Positions 37,660 through 46,493 of a stretch of DNA of 64,000 nt are shown piece after piece; positions within the stretch are counted from its first letter, which is position 1, and every line of letters begins with the position of its first letter. The translations under genes were made by a program, and so were the position numbers. Under the pieces are notes generated by a model, which saw nothing but the letters and a program-made list of their open reading frames with translations, had not been told where the DNA came from and did no database searches. Origin of the DNA: Chitinophagaceae bacterium (GTDB lineage: Bacteria > Bacteroidota > Bacteroidia > Chitinophagales > Chitinophagaceae); NCBI GenBank assembly GCA_024103425.1, contig JAGFIS010000011.1, forward strand, positions 82,563 through 146,562. Reading direction: 5' to 3'.

Positions 37660-38964
37660 ATGTCTGAGGTCCTGATAATTCTTTTCTTGATTTTCGTAAA
37701 TGGTATCATCTCACTAAGCGAAACGGCGTTGATTACTGCTCGTAAAAGTAAGTTGGAATCCTTGGCAGGAAAAGGTGATCTCAGAGCTAAGTCAGCCCTC
37801 GGATTGAAGGAAGATCCTGACCTGTTTCTTTCTACTGTACAGATTTATATTACTCTGGTAGCTATCCTGACAGGTGTTTATTCTGGAGAACGGTTTAGTC
37901 ATCACTTGGTGCCCTATGTTGAGCAGATTGGATTTTTGAAGAATTATGCAACTTCAGTATCCCTTGGGCTGATTGTAGTGGTCGTTACATTTCTCTCTAT
38001 CCTCTTCGGAGAATTAGTTCCCAAACGGATAGCTATTCTGAACCCGGAAGGGATAGCAAGAATAGTTGCTCGTCCTGTGCGCACGTTGAGTTTCGTGTCT
38101 TATCCGTTAGTCTGGTTGTTGAGTTCACTGAGTGGCGGCATCTTTCGCATGTTGAAGATTAATCCTTCAGAAGAGAGTATTGTAACAGAAGACGAGATTA
38201 AAGCAATGATTAATGAAGGAAGTGAATCAGGCACGATTGAAGAAGAAGAAAAAGATATTATTGAAAGAGTATTTCATCTGGGTGACAGAAACATTACATC
38301 AATGATGACACACAGAACAGATATTGTGTGGTTCGAAATGAATGAATCGCCCGAGTCGGTAAGGTCTAAGATTGAAGAATATCAGCATTCTGTATATCCT
38401 GTTTGTCGTGGAAATATTGATGACATTGAAGGAGTAGTGCATGTAAAAGATCTTTACTTGTATTCTGAAAAAAGGTTGGTAGATTTATTGAGGAAACCTT
38501 TATTCGTTCCCGAAAACAATTCTGCCTACCAGGTACTCGAGAAAATTAAGAATACGAAAATCCACCATGCTTTTATTGTAGATGAATATGGAAGCCTCCA
38601 GGGTATGATCACCGCACGCGATATTTTAAGAGCCATTGTGGGGGAAATTCCTGAGGAAGAGGATGACGAATATGTAATCCTGAAAAGAGATGACGGTACT
38701 TACCTGATTGATGCACAGATTCAGTTCTACGACTTCTTATCCTACTTCGAAAAAGCCTCATGGGTATCAGAGAGCGAGAATGAGTTTGATACACTTGCCG
38801 GATTTGTATTACATACTTTAGAAAGAATTCCTACAGAAGGTGATAAGTTTGAATGGCGCGGTTTTGATTTTGAGATAGTGGATATGGATGGTCAGAGAAT
38901 TGATAAGATCATCGTAAGAATCAGCGATGAGATAAGAGCTGAGATGGAAGAAGATGAAGAATAG
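37660..38964 (+). CDS. CNNM/CorC hemolysin-family membrane transporter
   Basis: 434 residues: DUF21 transmembrane domain (about 1-190, with GIISLSETALITARKSKLE and FGELVPKRIA), two CBS domains (about 205-330, MMTHRTDIVWFE and HAFIVDEYGSLQGMIT), and a CorC_HlyC C-terminal domain (EFDTLAGFVLHTLERIPTEGD). CNNM proteins are linked to Mg2+/cation transport. It is co-oriented with the PAP2 gene and 9 bases after it. Confidence 0.93.
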   Translation: MSEVLIILFLIFVNGIISLSETALITARKSKLESLAGKGDLRAKSALGLKEDPDLFLSTVQIYITLVAILTGVYSGERFSHHLVPYVEQIGFLKNYATSVSLGLIVVVVTFLSILFGELVPKRIAILNPEGIARIVARPVRTLSFVSYPLVWLLSSLSGGIFRMLKINPSEESIVTEDEIKAMINEGSESGTIEEEEKDIIERVFHLGDRNITSMMTHRTDIVWFEMNESPESVRSKIEEYQHSVYPVCRGNIDDIEGVVHVKDLYLYSEKRLVDLLRKPLFVPENNSAYQVLEKIKNTKIHHAFIVDEYGSLQGMITARDILRAIVGEIPEEEDDEYVILKRDDGTYLIDAQIQFYDFLSYFEKASWVSESENEFDTLAGFVLHTLERIPTEGDKFEWRGFDFEIVDMDGQRIDKIIVRISDEIRAEMEEDEE

Positions 38965-39018
38965 CAAGATTTTGCCGGGGATACTTTATCTTTAAACTAC
39001 AACAACTAAAATAGCATT

Positions 39019-40389
39019 ATGAAATATCTCAACAAAATCATCCTGCCTTTTATTGTTGTCATTTTTGTTGGCTGCAGTCCCAAGTATGGACCCTTGATGA
39101 CTGTGGGTAAAGACCCCACCGGATTTTCACATCCAAAGTGGAGCGAACGTACCAATATATACGAGGTCAATGTGCGCCAGTTTTCTAAAGAAGGTACCTT
39201 TAACGCTTTTGCCGAAAGTCTGCCGAGGCTGAAGGATATGGGGATAGAAGTGTTGTGGTTCATGCCGATTACGCCCATTGGAGTGGTCGACAGAAAAGAA
39301 AATGCATCCGAGTTGGGAAGCTATTATGCGGTTAAGAATTACACACAGGTCAATCCTGAATTTGGCACTATGGACGATTTCAAAAGGCTGGTAAATAAAG
39401 CACATGAAATGGGATTCAAGGTGATTACCGATTGGGTGCCCAACCATACTGCACCCGATAACCCATGGATTACAAACCATCCCGATTTCTATGAGCGCGA
39501 CGCTAACGGGAATTTTGCAGTGCCGTACGACTGGACTGATACACGACAGTTGAATTATAAGAACATGGAACTCCGCGATTCAATGATTGCCGCAATGGAG
39601 TTCTGGCTGAGGGAGACCAATATCGATGGCTTCCGTTGTGATGTTGCTCATCACGTGCCCACTGATTTTTGGAAGGATTGTATTACCAAGTTGAGGAAAG
39701 TTAAACACGTGTATATGCTGGCTGAGGCAGAAGGACCTGAGTTTCATTACGCGGGCTTTGATGCCACCTATACGTGGAGCCTGATGCAACCAATGGCAGA
39801 TGTTTACTCTTTGAAGCACGATTTGAAATATTTTGACTCTGTACTTAATCACAACATCAGCATCTATCCTAAGAATGCACAGCGTTTGTACTTCACGACC
39901 AACCACGATGAAAACAGTTGGAACGGTACCGAGTTTGAAAAGTACGGTGATGCTTACAAGGTGTTTGCCGTCTTCACACAGACATATTATCAGAGTATCC
40001 CGCTGATCTACAACGGACAGGAAGAGCCCAACAAGAGGCGTCTGAAGTTTTTTGTAAAAGATCCGATACAATGGGGCAAGTATGAGATGGCTCCTTTCTA
40101 TAAAACCCTGCTCAGCCTGAGAGCCCGCAACAGAGCATTAGATGCAGACGCTTACTACCGGAAAGTAGCTACGGCTAATGATAATGCTATCTATTCTTAT
40201 ATACGACAGAAAGGAAAAGACAAGGTACTTGTCGTTTTAAACCTCTCACCACAACCACAGCATTTCACCATTAAGGACGATGATGTTTACGGCGACCCGT
40301 TGAATGTCTTTACAGGAGCGAAGGTTAAGTTGTTCAACCATTACGTTTACGAGATGCGTCCGTGGAGCTATTTTGTGTTTGAGTATTAG
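39019..40389 (+). CDS. GH13 alpha-amylase-family lipoprotein
   Basis: 456 residues with lipobox FVGC. The GH13 barrel is complete: DWVPNHT region I, nucleophile Asp208 in GFRCDVAHH (region II), acid/base Glu236 in YMLAEAEG (region III) and Asp297 in TTNHDENSWNG (region IV), then a beta-sandwich C-domain. It hydrolyses alpha-glucans at the outer surface or in the periplasm. It is about 8.5 kb from the SusC/SusD pair and not in their operon, so any cooperation is speculation. Confidence 0.93.
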   Translation: MKYLNKIILPFIVVIFVGCSPKYGPLMTVGKDPTGFSHPKWSERTNIYEVNVRQFSKEGTFNAFAESLPRLKDMGIEVLWFMPITPIGVVDRKENASELGSYYAVKNYTQVNPEFGTMDDFKRLVNKAHEMGFKVITDWVPNHTAPDNPWITNHPDFYERDANGNFAVPYDWTDTRQLNYKNMELRDSMIAAMEFWLRETNIDGFRCDVAHHVPTDFWKDCITKLRKVKHVYMLAEAEGPEFHYAGFDATYTWSLMQPMADVYSLKHDLKYFDSVLNHNISIYPKNAQRLYFTTNHDENSWNGTEFEKYGDAYKVFAVFTQTYYQSIPLIYNGQEEPNKRRLKFFVKDPIQWGKYEMAPFYKTLLSLRARNRALDADAYYRKVATANDNAIYSYIRQKGKDKVLVVLNLSPQPQHFTIKDDDVYGDPLNVFTGAKVKLFNHYVYEMRPWSYFVFEY

Positions 40390-40464
40390 GGATCACAAGT
40401 TTGCGTGGGTTTGTGCCGCCGTCTGTCATAGGCGTGCCATCATTCGATTCATTTTTGAAAAAGT

Positions 40465-40472
40465 TAGATTTG
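40465..40472 (+). promoter_or_regulatory. -7 element (TAGATTTG) before the transposase-like gene
   Basis: A perfect TANNTTTG followed by C, 64 bases before the ATG at 40537. The -33 region is not convincing. Confidence 0.4.
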
Positions 40473-40536
40473 CTTTTGTTCGATACAATCGGACAATCAA
40501 AGAATTGGTAGACGAATTTTTCAAAATAGCTAGATC

Positions 40537-41004
40537 ATGCCGGGAACATTTTCACAGATATATATTCAGGTTGTCTTTGCCGTTAAGGGTAGAAAGAGCT
40601 TAATTCACTCCTCTTGGGAGGATGAGTTGTATAAGTACATAGCGGGAATTATACGAAACAAAGATCAAAAGTTGCTGGCTATTAATGGCGTTCCGGATCA
40701 TATCCATTTTTTGATTGGGATGAGGCCGAGTTGTTGTTTGTCGGATTTAGTCCGTGAAATTAAAAAGTCATCTAAAGAGTTTATCAAAGAGAAGAAGTTT
40801 ACAAGATTGAAATTTGAATGGCAGGAGGGCTTTGGAGCGTTTTCGTATAGCCATTCCCCTTTGGATAATGTGATAGCGTATATCCGGAACCAAAAGGAGC
40901 ATCACAAAAAACAAAGTTTCCGGGATGAGTATAAAGAGTTTTTAAATAAATTCCGGATAGAGCACAAAGATGGATATCTCTTTGAGTGGGTAGAATATGA
41001 ATGA
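40537..41004 (+). CDS. IS200/IS605-type Y1 (HUH) transposase, RAYT-like
   Basis: 155 residues. The HUH motif is DHIHFLIG with His55 and His57; the nucleophilic Tyr is probably Tyr115 in VIAYIRNQKEHH. It contains the family segments WQEGFGAFSYS and SDLVREIKKSS. Such enzymes cut and join single-stranded DNA next to hairpins. There is no TnpB/IscB partner and no matching left end upstream. The gene is instead followed by a palindrome array, which is the arrangement of RAYT (REP-associated tyrosine transposase) genes. It ends 22 bases before the decayed start of the array. Confidence 0.85.
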   Translation: MPGTFSQIYIQVVFAVKGRKSLIHSSWEDELYKYIAGIIRNKDQKLLAINGVPDHIHFLIGMRPSCCLSDLVREIKKSSKEFIKEKKFTRLKFEWQEGFGAFSYSHSPLDNVIAYIRNQKEHHKKQSFRDEYKEFLNKFRIEHKDGYLFEWVEYE

Positions 41005-41050
41005 TGATTTAGAGAGATCAACACCCTCGTATCGTTTGTATTGTCTGGTA

Positions 41051-41090
41051 GACTTTTCTATTATGAATATTTAATCTCGTGAATATTAGG
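41051..41090. repeat. Decayed partial unit (palindrome C end)
   Basis: Reads like the palindrome-C end of unit 3 (GACTTTTCTAT... TTTAATC...ATTAGG), but the GGG arm is lost. It marks the transposase-proximal edge of the array. Confidence 0.55.
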
Positions 41091-41127
41091 ATGGAAAGGT
41101 GGTGAGGTTCTTAGATGAACTATCTAT

Positions 41128-41238
41128 GACCTCGAAGAGGTCAAATATTTAACGAAAATATCATGAAATATACGACCCCGACGGGGTCGCATCCGTTCCC
41201 GTCCGTGTTGTTATAATTATTTAATCCCTTCGGGATTA
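41128..41238. repeat. Palindrome unit 1
   Basis: A: GACCTC-GAA-GAGGTC (41128-41142). B: CGACCCCG-A-CGGGGTCG (41173-41189), 8-bp arms. C: TAATCCC-TTC-GGGATTA (41222-41238). All three are intact. Confidence 0.9.
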
Positions 41239-41309
41239 GATGGGTTTGGTATGAGCCTCCGATATTGAAAAGATCAAATGTTTATGGAAGTAAAGATTAA
41301 ATTCATTCC

Positions 41310-41423
41310 GGTTTCGAAGAGGTCACATATTTATAGAACGATGAAATCATAAGATATACGACCCTATCGGGGTCGTATATCTTCACGTCCATGTTGTTAT
41401 AAATATTCAATCTTCGGGATTAG
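41310..41423. repeat. Palindrome unit 2 (A and C decayed, B extended)
   Basis: A is degenerate: GGTTTC-GAA-GAGGTC (41310-41324). B is the longest hairpin, a perfect 14-bp stem with 5-base loop (41351-41383, core CGACCC-TATCG-GGGTCG). C has lost two C bases on its left arm (41408-41423). Confidence 0.88.
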
Positions 41424-41495
41424 GTGGATTTGGTTTGCGATGCACAACCTTGAAAAATCAGAACGTTTAGGAATGATAAAAATGAAAACCATCCC

Positions 41496-41610
41496 GACCT
41501 CGTAGAGGTCAAATATTTATAGAACGGGAATATCGAAAAATATACGACCCCGTTGGGGTCGCATATATGATAAAACGATTTTTCTATCAATATTCAATCC
41601 CTTCGGGATT
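41496..41610. repeat. Palindrome unit 3
   Basis: A: GACCTC-GTA-GAGGTC (41496-41510). B: CGACCCC-GTT-GGGGTCG (41545-41561). C: AATCCC-TTC-GGGATT (41596-41610). Ends 20 bases before the stop of the M3 peptidase gene. Confidence 0.9.
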
Positions 41611-41629
41611 AGGAAAGCCTGTACAATCT

Positions 41630-43753
41630 TCATTTCAACCCCCTGAATCTCAGCAGGGGCTGTATTGAAGGATCCTTCCCTCTGAAATTCTTGTAGAGCT
41701 CTGCAAAATCCTGAGTGTTCCCGCGGGAGAGAATCATATCTCTGAATCGCTGTCCGTTGGCTCTTGTCATTCCTCCGTTTTCTTCAAACCACGTATAAGC
41801 GTCGTGGTCGAGCATCTCAGACCAGCTGTAGGCGTAGTAAGCAGATGAATAGCCCAGGCTCCAGATATGCAGGAAGTAAGATGAGCGGTAGCGCGGCGGC
41901 ACATAATCAATCCACAGGTTCATTTTACCAAGGCTCTCTTCTTCAAATTTATTGACATCTTGTAATGGTGCATCGGGTCCCAGTGTATGCCAGTTCATAT
42001 CGAGCGCGGCAGCAGCAAGATATTCGGTAAAAGCATATCCCTGGTTGAAGGTACCGGCTTTCTTGATTTTATCAATAAGCGATTGTGGAAGTGCCTCACC
42101 GGTCTGGTAATGCTTGGCATAATTCTTCAGCACTTGAGGATAAAGAGACCAGTGTTCGTTGAACTGTGAAGGGAATTCCACAAAGTCGCGCGGAGTGTTG
42201 GTACCGGAAAGGCTGGGGTATTGCTGACTGGCAAACATGCCATGGAGGGCATGGCCGAATTCGTGGAACATGGTGGTGACATCATCAAAGCTCAACAGTG
42301 CAGGCTGACCTTTAGCCGGTTTAGTGAAGTTGCAGACGTTGTACACAACAGGTTTGGTGCCGAAGAGTCCGGATTGATTAACGAGATTGTCCATCCAGGC
42401 ACCACCGTTCTTATTGTCTCTTTTAAAGTAATCGCAATAAAAGAGTGCGAGCGGACTGCCGTCTTCTTCAAACACTTCAAAAACGCGAACGTCTTCCTGG
42501 TAAACAGGCAGGTCTTTGCGCTCCTTAAAGGTGATACCATATAATTGATTGGCAGCATAGAACACACCGTTCAACAATACACTGTCCAAAACAAAGTAAG
42601 GTTTGATCTGATTGTTGTCTAAATCATATTTAGCCTTGCGCACTTGCTCTGCATAATAATCCCAGTCGTAAGCTTTTAGTTCGAAGTCGTTGCCTTGCTC
42701 TTTAATCAGTTTCTGAATATCAGCAGCCTCCTGTTGTGCTTTAGCTACAGATGCAGGAATCAGTTGATTCAGGAAGTTAAAAACATTCTCGGGTGTCTTT
42801 GCCATCTGGTCCTGCAGCCTCCAGGCAGAATAATTGGGGAAGCCTAACAGTTTTGCTTTTTCAGTTCTCAGTTGTGCCAGACGTGCTATCAGGCTGCGGG
42901 TGTCGTTAGAGTCGCCTCTCTCGGCACGGTTCCACGAAGCTTCAAAAAGTTTTTCACGGATTTCCCTGTTTTTCAGCGAGGATAGTTCAGGTTGCTGCGT
43001 TGTATTTTTAAGGGTGATTTTCCATTTGCCCGGTTCATTGCCTGCATTTGCTGCAGCAGCGGCTATTTCTCCTTCACTCAATCCGTCGAGGAGCTTTACA
43101 TCATCAACCACGAGTGCCCCTTCTTTACCTGCCGCCAGCAGCATATTGGAAAACTTGGTACTCAGGGAAGCGTCTTCTTCATTAAGCTTTTTCAGTTTCT
43201 CTTTGTCGGCGTCAGACAGTTTTGCTCCGGCAATAATGAATTGCTGATAATAGTATTCTACGAGGTGCAGGCTTTCGGGATCAAGATTCAGATTAGCCCT
43301 GTCGTTATATACAGCCTCAACGCGTTTGAATAATTTAGGATTGAGGTGGATTGCATCATCGTGAGCAGCAAATTTTGCTGAGAATTCTTCGTCTATTTTC
43401 TGAAGTTCGTCGTTAGTATTAGCACTGGTAAGTACACCGAATGCGTGCATGGCCCTTTCCAGCAGTTGCCCTGTTTTCTCCATAGCAACGATTGTGTTTT
43501 CAAAAGTCGGTGCCTCGGGGTTATCTGCTATTTTATTCATCTCTTCCATCTGTTGCCTCATTCCTTCTATGAAAGCCGGCGGAAAGTCGCTGTTTTTGAT
43601 TTTACTGAAGTCAATAGTTTGGTAGGGGAGGGTGCTTTCAGCCGCGAACGGATTGTCTGAAGAAAAAGCCTCAGTTTTTGTTGTGGAGTTGTTGTTGCAT
43701 GCCATAAGCATTAAAGAAAAAAATAGTGGGATTGAAAAATGTTTTGTTTTCAT
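41630..43753 (-). CDS. M3-family peptidyl-dipeptidase (Dcp-like) lipoprotein
   Basis: 707 residues from the ATG at 43753. The frame is open 29 codons further upstream, but this start gives a clean lipoprotein signal (LMLMACNNN). M3 zinc metallopeptidase: HEFGHALHGMF with His497, followed by FVEFPSQFNEHW, and DHDAYTWFEENGG near the C-terminus. It releases dipeptides from the C-termini of peptides; the lipobox places it outside the cytoplasm. Its stop is 20 bases from the palindrome array. Confidence 0.93.
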   Translation of the reverse strand: MKTKHFSIPLFFSLMLMACNNNSTTKTEAFSSDNPFAAESTLPYQTIDFSKIKNSDFPPAFIEGMRQQMEEMNKIADNPEAPTFENTIVAMEKTGQLLERAMHAFGVLTSANTNDELQKIDEEFSAKFAAHDDAIHLNPKLFKRVEAVYNDRANLNLDPESLHLVEYYYQQFIIAGAKLSDADKEKLKKLNEEDASLSTKFSNMLLAAGKEGALVVDDVKLLDGLSEGEIAAAAANAGNEPGKWKITLKNTTQQPELSSLKNREIREKLFEASWNRAERGDSNDTRSLIARLAQLRTEKAKLLGFPNYSAWRLQDQMAKTPENVFNFLNQLIPASVAKAQQEAADIQKLIKEQGNDFELKAYDWDYYAEQVRKAKYDLDNNQIKPYFVLDSVLLNGVFYAANQLYGITFKERKDLPVYQEDVRVFEVFEEDGSPLALFYCDYFKRDNKNGGAWMDNLVNQSGLFGTKPVVYNVCNFTKPAKGQPALLSFDDVTTMFHEFGHALHGMFASQQYPSLSGTNTPRDFVEFPSQFNEHWSLYPQVLKNYAKHYQTGEALPQSLIDKIKKAGTFNQGYAFTEYLAAAALDMNWHTLGPDAPLQDVNKFEEESLGKMNLWIDYVPPRYRSSYFLHIWSLGYSSAYYAYSWSEMLDHDAYTWFEENGGMTRANGQRFRDMILSRGNTQDFAELYKNFRGKDPSIQPLLRFRGLK

Positions 43754-43877
43754 GTTTCTTAAAATTAAAGAGCATAGAAATGTGGCGGGCGTAAAGGTAA
43801 GAATTGACGGATAAACTGATATCGCTTTACAGTAAGACACTGTTTGATTTATCCGCGCAGAAAAAAAAACTTCATAA

Positions 43878-43895
43878 AAACTAAATAAATAGTTT
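43878..43895. promoter_or_regulatory. BlaI operator 1
   Basis: AAACTA-AATAAA-TAGTTT, a perfect 6-bp-armed palindrome. Its right end overlaps the -33 TTTG of the blaI promoter. Paired with operator 2 at 43898-43915, centre-to-centre 20 bp. Confidence 0.75.
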
Positions 43896-43922
43896 GAAAA
43901 CTAAGAAAATAGTTTATATTTG
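43893..43922 (+). promoter_or_regulatory. blaI promoter (-33 TTTG, -7 TATATTTG)
   Basis: TTTG at 43893-43896 and TATATTTG at 43915-43922, 18 bases apart. Both boxes overlap the two palindromes, so bound repressor would cover the promoter. Transcription would start near 43926, about 24 bases before the blaI ATG. Confidence 0.75.
43898..43915. promoter_or_regulatory. BlaI operator 2
   Basis: AAACTA-AGAAAA-TAGTTT, identical in both arms to operator 1, overlapping the first base of the -7 element. Confidence 0.75.
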
Positions 43923-43949
43923 TTTTTAGAAACAAAAATCTTAATTAAA

Positions 43950-44315
43950 ATGGAACGACTTACCCGTGTTGAAGAAGAAATCATGCAAAAGGTGTGGGAG
44001 ACAGATGGAGGCTTCCTGAAGGATATAGTAGAAGCCATGCCCGAACCCAGGCCTCACCATAATACAGTGGCCACCATCCTGAAGATTATGGCAGAAAAAG
44101 GGTTTATAAAAATTGAGCCCTTGAACAGGAGAATGTTCAGATATCTGCCTGCAATTTCCAAGACAGAATACTCAAAAGGCAGGATCAAATCGCTGGTGAA
44201 ACGGTTCTACGACGGGTCTTTCAGCAACGTGGTATCTGCCATGGTTAAGAGCGATAATTTGAGCATCGAGGAATTGGAGCTCCTTGTAAAGGAATTGAAG
44301 AAACAAAAAAAGTAA
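43950..44315 (+). CDS. BlaI/MecI-family transcriptional repressor
   Basis: 121 residues from the ATG at 43950; the TTG at 43920 lies inside the predicted promoter and is rejected. Winged-helix DNA-binding domain: LTRVEEEIMQKVWE, KDIVEAMPEPRPHHNTVATILKIMAEKGFIKIE, then the RMFRYLPAISKTEY wing and a C-terminal dimerisation helix. It should repress its own operon through the twin palindromes upstream, with release by the M56 protein encoded 4 bases later. No beta-lactamase gene is present, so the target is not classical penicillin resistance. Confidence 0.93.
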   Translation: MERLTRVEEEIMQKVWETDGGFLKDIVEAMPEPRPHHNTVATILKIMAEKGFIKIEPLNRRMFRYLPAISKTEYSKGRIKSLVKRFYDGSFSNVVSAMVKSDNLSIEELELLVKELKKQKK

Positions 44316-44319
44316 TTGT

Positions 44320-46395
44320 ATGCAAAACGTATATGCATATCTCACCAAAGTCGTCCTGATCTCTGCGATCATGTACGGTTATTATCTGCTCGCATTGCGC
44401 AACAGAAAGTTTCACAACTACAACCGTTTCTATCTGTTGTCTTCTGTTTTTATTTCATTGGTTCTTCCTTTTGTAAAGTTTGACTGGCTCTTTACTGCAT
44501 CTCGTGATACGCTGCCTGTGTTCATTCAGACAGATATGGTTAACAGTGTAATAGTAGTGGGAGGCGGTAGCCGATTTTGGAGTACTGATAAAATATTGCT
44601 GACATCGTATGCGATCGTAGTAATTGCACTGATGGTTCTGTTTGCGATTTCGTTGATTAGAATTCACCGGATGAGGAGACGAGGCGTGGAGCAAATCTTT
44701 GGTGATTACAAATTGATAGCGTCAGAGACAAAAGGCACTCCGTTTTCTTTTTTCAAACTTATTTTCTGGAATCCTAAAGTTGATTATCAATCTGCAGACG
44801 GCCGGCAAATTCTTGAGCACGAACTGGTACACGTACGGCAGTTGCACTCACTCGACAAACTCATTATCAACTTAATCCAGATTCTCTTCTGGTTCAATCC
44901 GGTATTCTGGTTGATGAAAAGAGAAATCAATATGGTGCATGAGTTCCTGGCCGACAGGGAATCGCTGGGAGAGTCGGGGGCTGAAGATTTTCCGAGACTG
45001 GCACTGCAGGCAGCGTACCCCGGATACTCATGGCCTGCCAATAACAATTTTGCCTATTCACCGATTAAAAGAAGATTAACCATGATATTAAAAAACAACA
45101 GAAAGAAAGTTTCTTATTTCGGCCGCATTATGGTGCTGCCGCTGGCTGCTCTGGTGTTTATGTTTTTCTCTGTGAAAGCAGAAAATATCTTGAACAGTGC
45201 GGTTGATGAAGAATTTCTCTTAAACGGTATTTACTCGACAGCTGAAATGGTCCGGGATACGATACCCGGAGACGGAGATAAAGTATTCATCAAAGTAGAA
45301 AAGCAAGCTCAATTCCCCGGCGGGGAGAAAGCGTGGGATTCTTATTCCCAAAAGGTCGTTGCTGCCCATCTAAGTGAGCTGAGTGAAAAAGACCTGGGTG
45401 AAGTTAGGGTGAGGTTTGTAGTGAACACAAAGGGTGAAGTGAGTGATGTGAAAGCTATGACTATGAAGGGGACAAAGACAGCACAATTAGCTATTGATGC
45501 CATTCGGAAAGGCCCCAAGTGGATACCCGCTCAGCAGAACGGACGTTTTGTCAATAGTTATGTCGAGAAAAAATTTCATTTCGTCAGGTTTACACCTCCC
45601 AAAATTGTAAAAGATACCGAAGTGCAATTAGTTGATGCGCAATTAGAGGAAAGGGGAGATCAGCCTCTTACCAAAGTGGATAAAGAAGCACAATTCCCCG
45701 GAGGAAGGGCTGCATGGATCGAGTATATCAAAAAGAATATCGTGGAAAACATTAATAAATTCACAAATGATGATTTTGGAACTGCCGTAATAAGGTTTGT
45801 AGTACACACCGATGGCAGTCTTTCAAATTTTGAGGTGCTGACCATGCAGGGAACAAATTTGGCCGAGGTAGCTCTTAACGCCCTGCGCAAAGGTCCGAAG
45901 TGGATACCGGCACAGGTAAATGGTAAACCTGTGACAGCCTACTGGAATCAGCCAGTTACTCTTTTAAATCCCCAATCAGTTGAAGACGTCATGGTCGTGG
46001 CTCCCCCAAAAAATGGTGAAGTAACTGTAGTCGGCTACCAGAAGGTTGATGATAAGGTATTTACAAAGCCAGAGGTAGCACCTAAATTCCCCGGACAACC
46101 TGATGCATGGGGAAGCTATTTGGCAAAATATTTTAGAGAACACGAGGCTGCACTGGCTGATGACGCAACCGGTTCGTGCATACTAAGATTTGTTGTCAAT
46201 ACAAAGGGTAATATATCAGATGTCACCATTGTGAAAACTGATAACGAAAAGTTTTCTAATGCAGTAATAGAAGCATTGAAGAAAGGTCCCAAATGGGTGC
46301 CTGCCAAACAAAATGACAAATCGGTTAATGCCTATGCTGTACTTCCTGTTCAGAGGGTCAAGCCGAAAAACACGTTACAGCTTATCGATAATTAG
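44320..46395 (+). CDS. M56 (BlaR1-like) sensor peptidase with three TonB_C-type repeats
   Basis: 691 residues. Residues 1-280: transmembrane helices and an M56 zinc-protease domain with LEHELVHVRQ (His167 to His171) and the VHEFLADRE helix. After a further membrane segment (about 268-288), three repeats of about 90-100 residues follow. Each starts AQFPGG or PKFPGQ, contains an R/L-FVV-x-T-x-G core (VRFVVNTKGEVSDV; IRFVVHTDGSLSNF; LRFVVNTKGNISDV) and ends KGPKWIPA. This is the TonB C-terminal fold. There is no penicillin-binding sensor domain. It probably cleaves BlaI when the repeats sense an envelope signal. Confidence 0.92.
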   Translation: MQNVYAYLTKVVLISAIMYGYYLLALRNRKFHNYNRFYLLSSVFISLVLPFVKFDWLFTASRDTLPVFIQTDMVNSVIVVGGGSRFWSTDKILLTSYAIVVIALMVLFAISLIRIHRMRRRGVEQIFGDYKLIASETKGTPFSFFKLIFWNPKVDYQSADGRQILEHELVHVRQLHSLDKLIINLIQILFWFNPVFWLMKREINMVHEFLADRESLGESGAEDFPRLALQAAYPGYSWPANNNFAYSPIKRRLTMILKNNRKKVSYFGRIMVLPLAALVFMFFSVKAENILNSAVDEEFLLNGIYSTAEMVRDTIPGDGDKVFIKVEKQAQFPGGEKAWDSYSQKVVAAHLSELSEKDLGEVRVRFVVNTKGEVSDVKAMTMKGTKTAQLAIDAIRKGPKWIPAQQNGRFVNSYVEKKFHFVRFTPPKIVKDTEVQLVDAQLEERGDQPLTKVDKEAQFPGGRAAWIEYIKKNIVENINKFTNDDFGTAVIRFVVHTDGSLSNFEVLTMQGTNLAEVALNALRKGPKWIPAQVNGKPVTAYWNQPVTLLNPQSVEDVMVVAPPKNGEVTVVGYQKVDDKVFTKPEVAPKFPGQPDAWGSYLAKYFREHEAALADDATGSCILRFVVNTKGNISDVTIVKTDNEKFSNAVIEALKKGPKWVPAKQNDKSVNAYAVLPVQRVKPKNTLQLIDN

Positions 46396-46493
46396 ATTAT
46401 TTAGACAATGCGTGCGTAAACGCTTTGGGCAGAAAATTCTTAATTTAGCAGAGAAATGTTTTTAGTCACCTACTAAGAAAACGTTCTGGTCCC

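Larger units (their letters stand above)
41005..41629. repeat. Tri-palindrome repeat array downstream of the transposase
   Basis: A gene-free region filled by three similar units of about 185 bp (starts 41128, 41310, 41496) plus a fragment at 41051-41090. Each full unit holds palindrome A GACCTC-N3-GAGGTC, palindrome B CGACCCC-N3-GGGGTCG about 45-49 bases on, and palindrome C AATCCC-TTC-GGGATT about 95-100 bases on. The AAATATTTAT and TTGTTATAA-type spacers between them are also shared. It lies between two convergent stop codons. Likely REP/BIME-like sequences served by the adjacent transposase. Confidence 0.85.

Noticed and set aside
40537..41004. Complete IS200/IS605 insertion sequence
   Set aside because: No TnpB-like gene and no matching left-end hairpin in the 147 bases upstream, while palindromes occur only downstream; RAYT-type organisation fits better.
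41128..41610. Could the regularly spaced palindromes be a CRISPR array?
   Set aside because: The repeat period is about 185 bp, intervening sequences are themselves similar between units rather than unique, and no cas genes are nearby.
43754..43840. Upstream extension of the M3 peptidase
   Set aside because: The start at 43753 yields a clean lipoprotein signal peptide; the extension would bury it.
43920..43949. TTG start for BlaI ten codons upstream
   Set aside because: It lies within the predicted -7 box, upstream of the expected transcription start.
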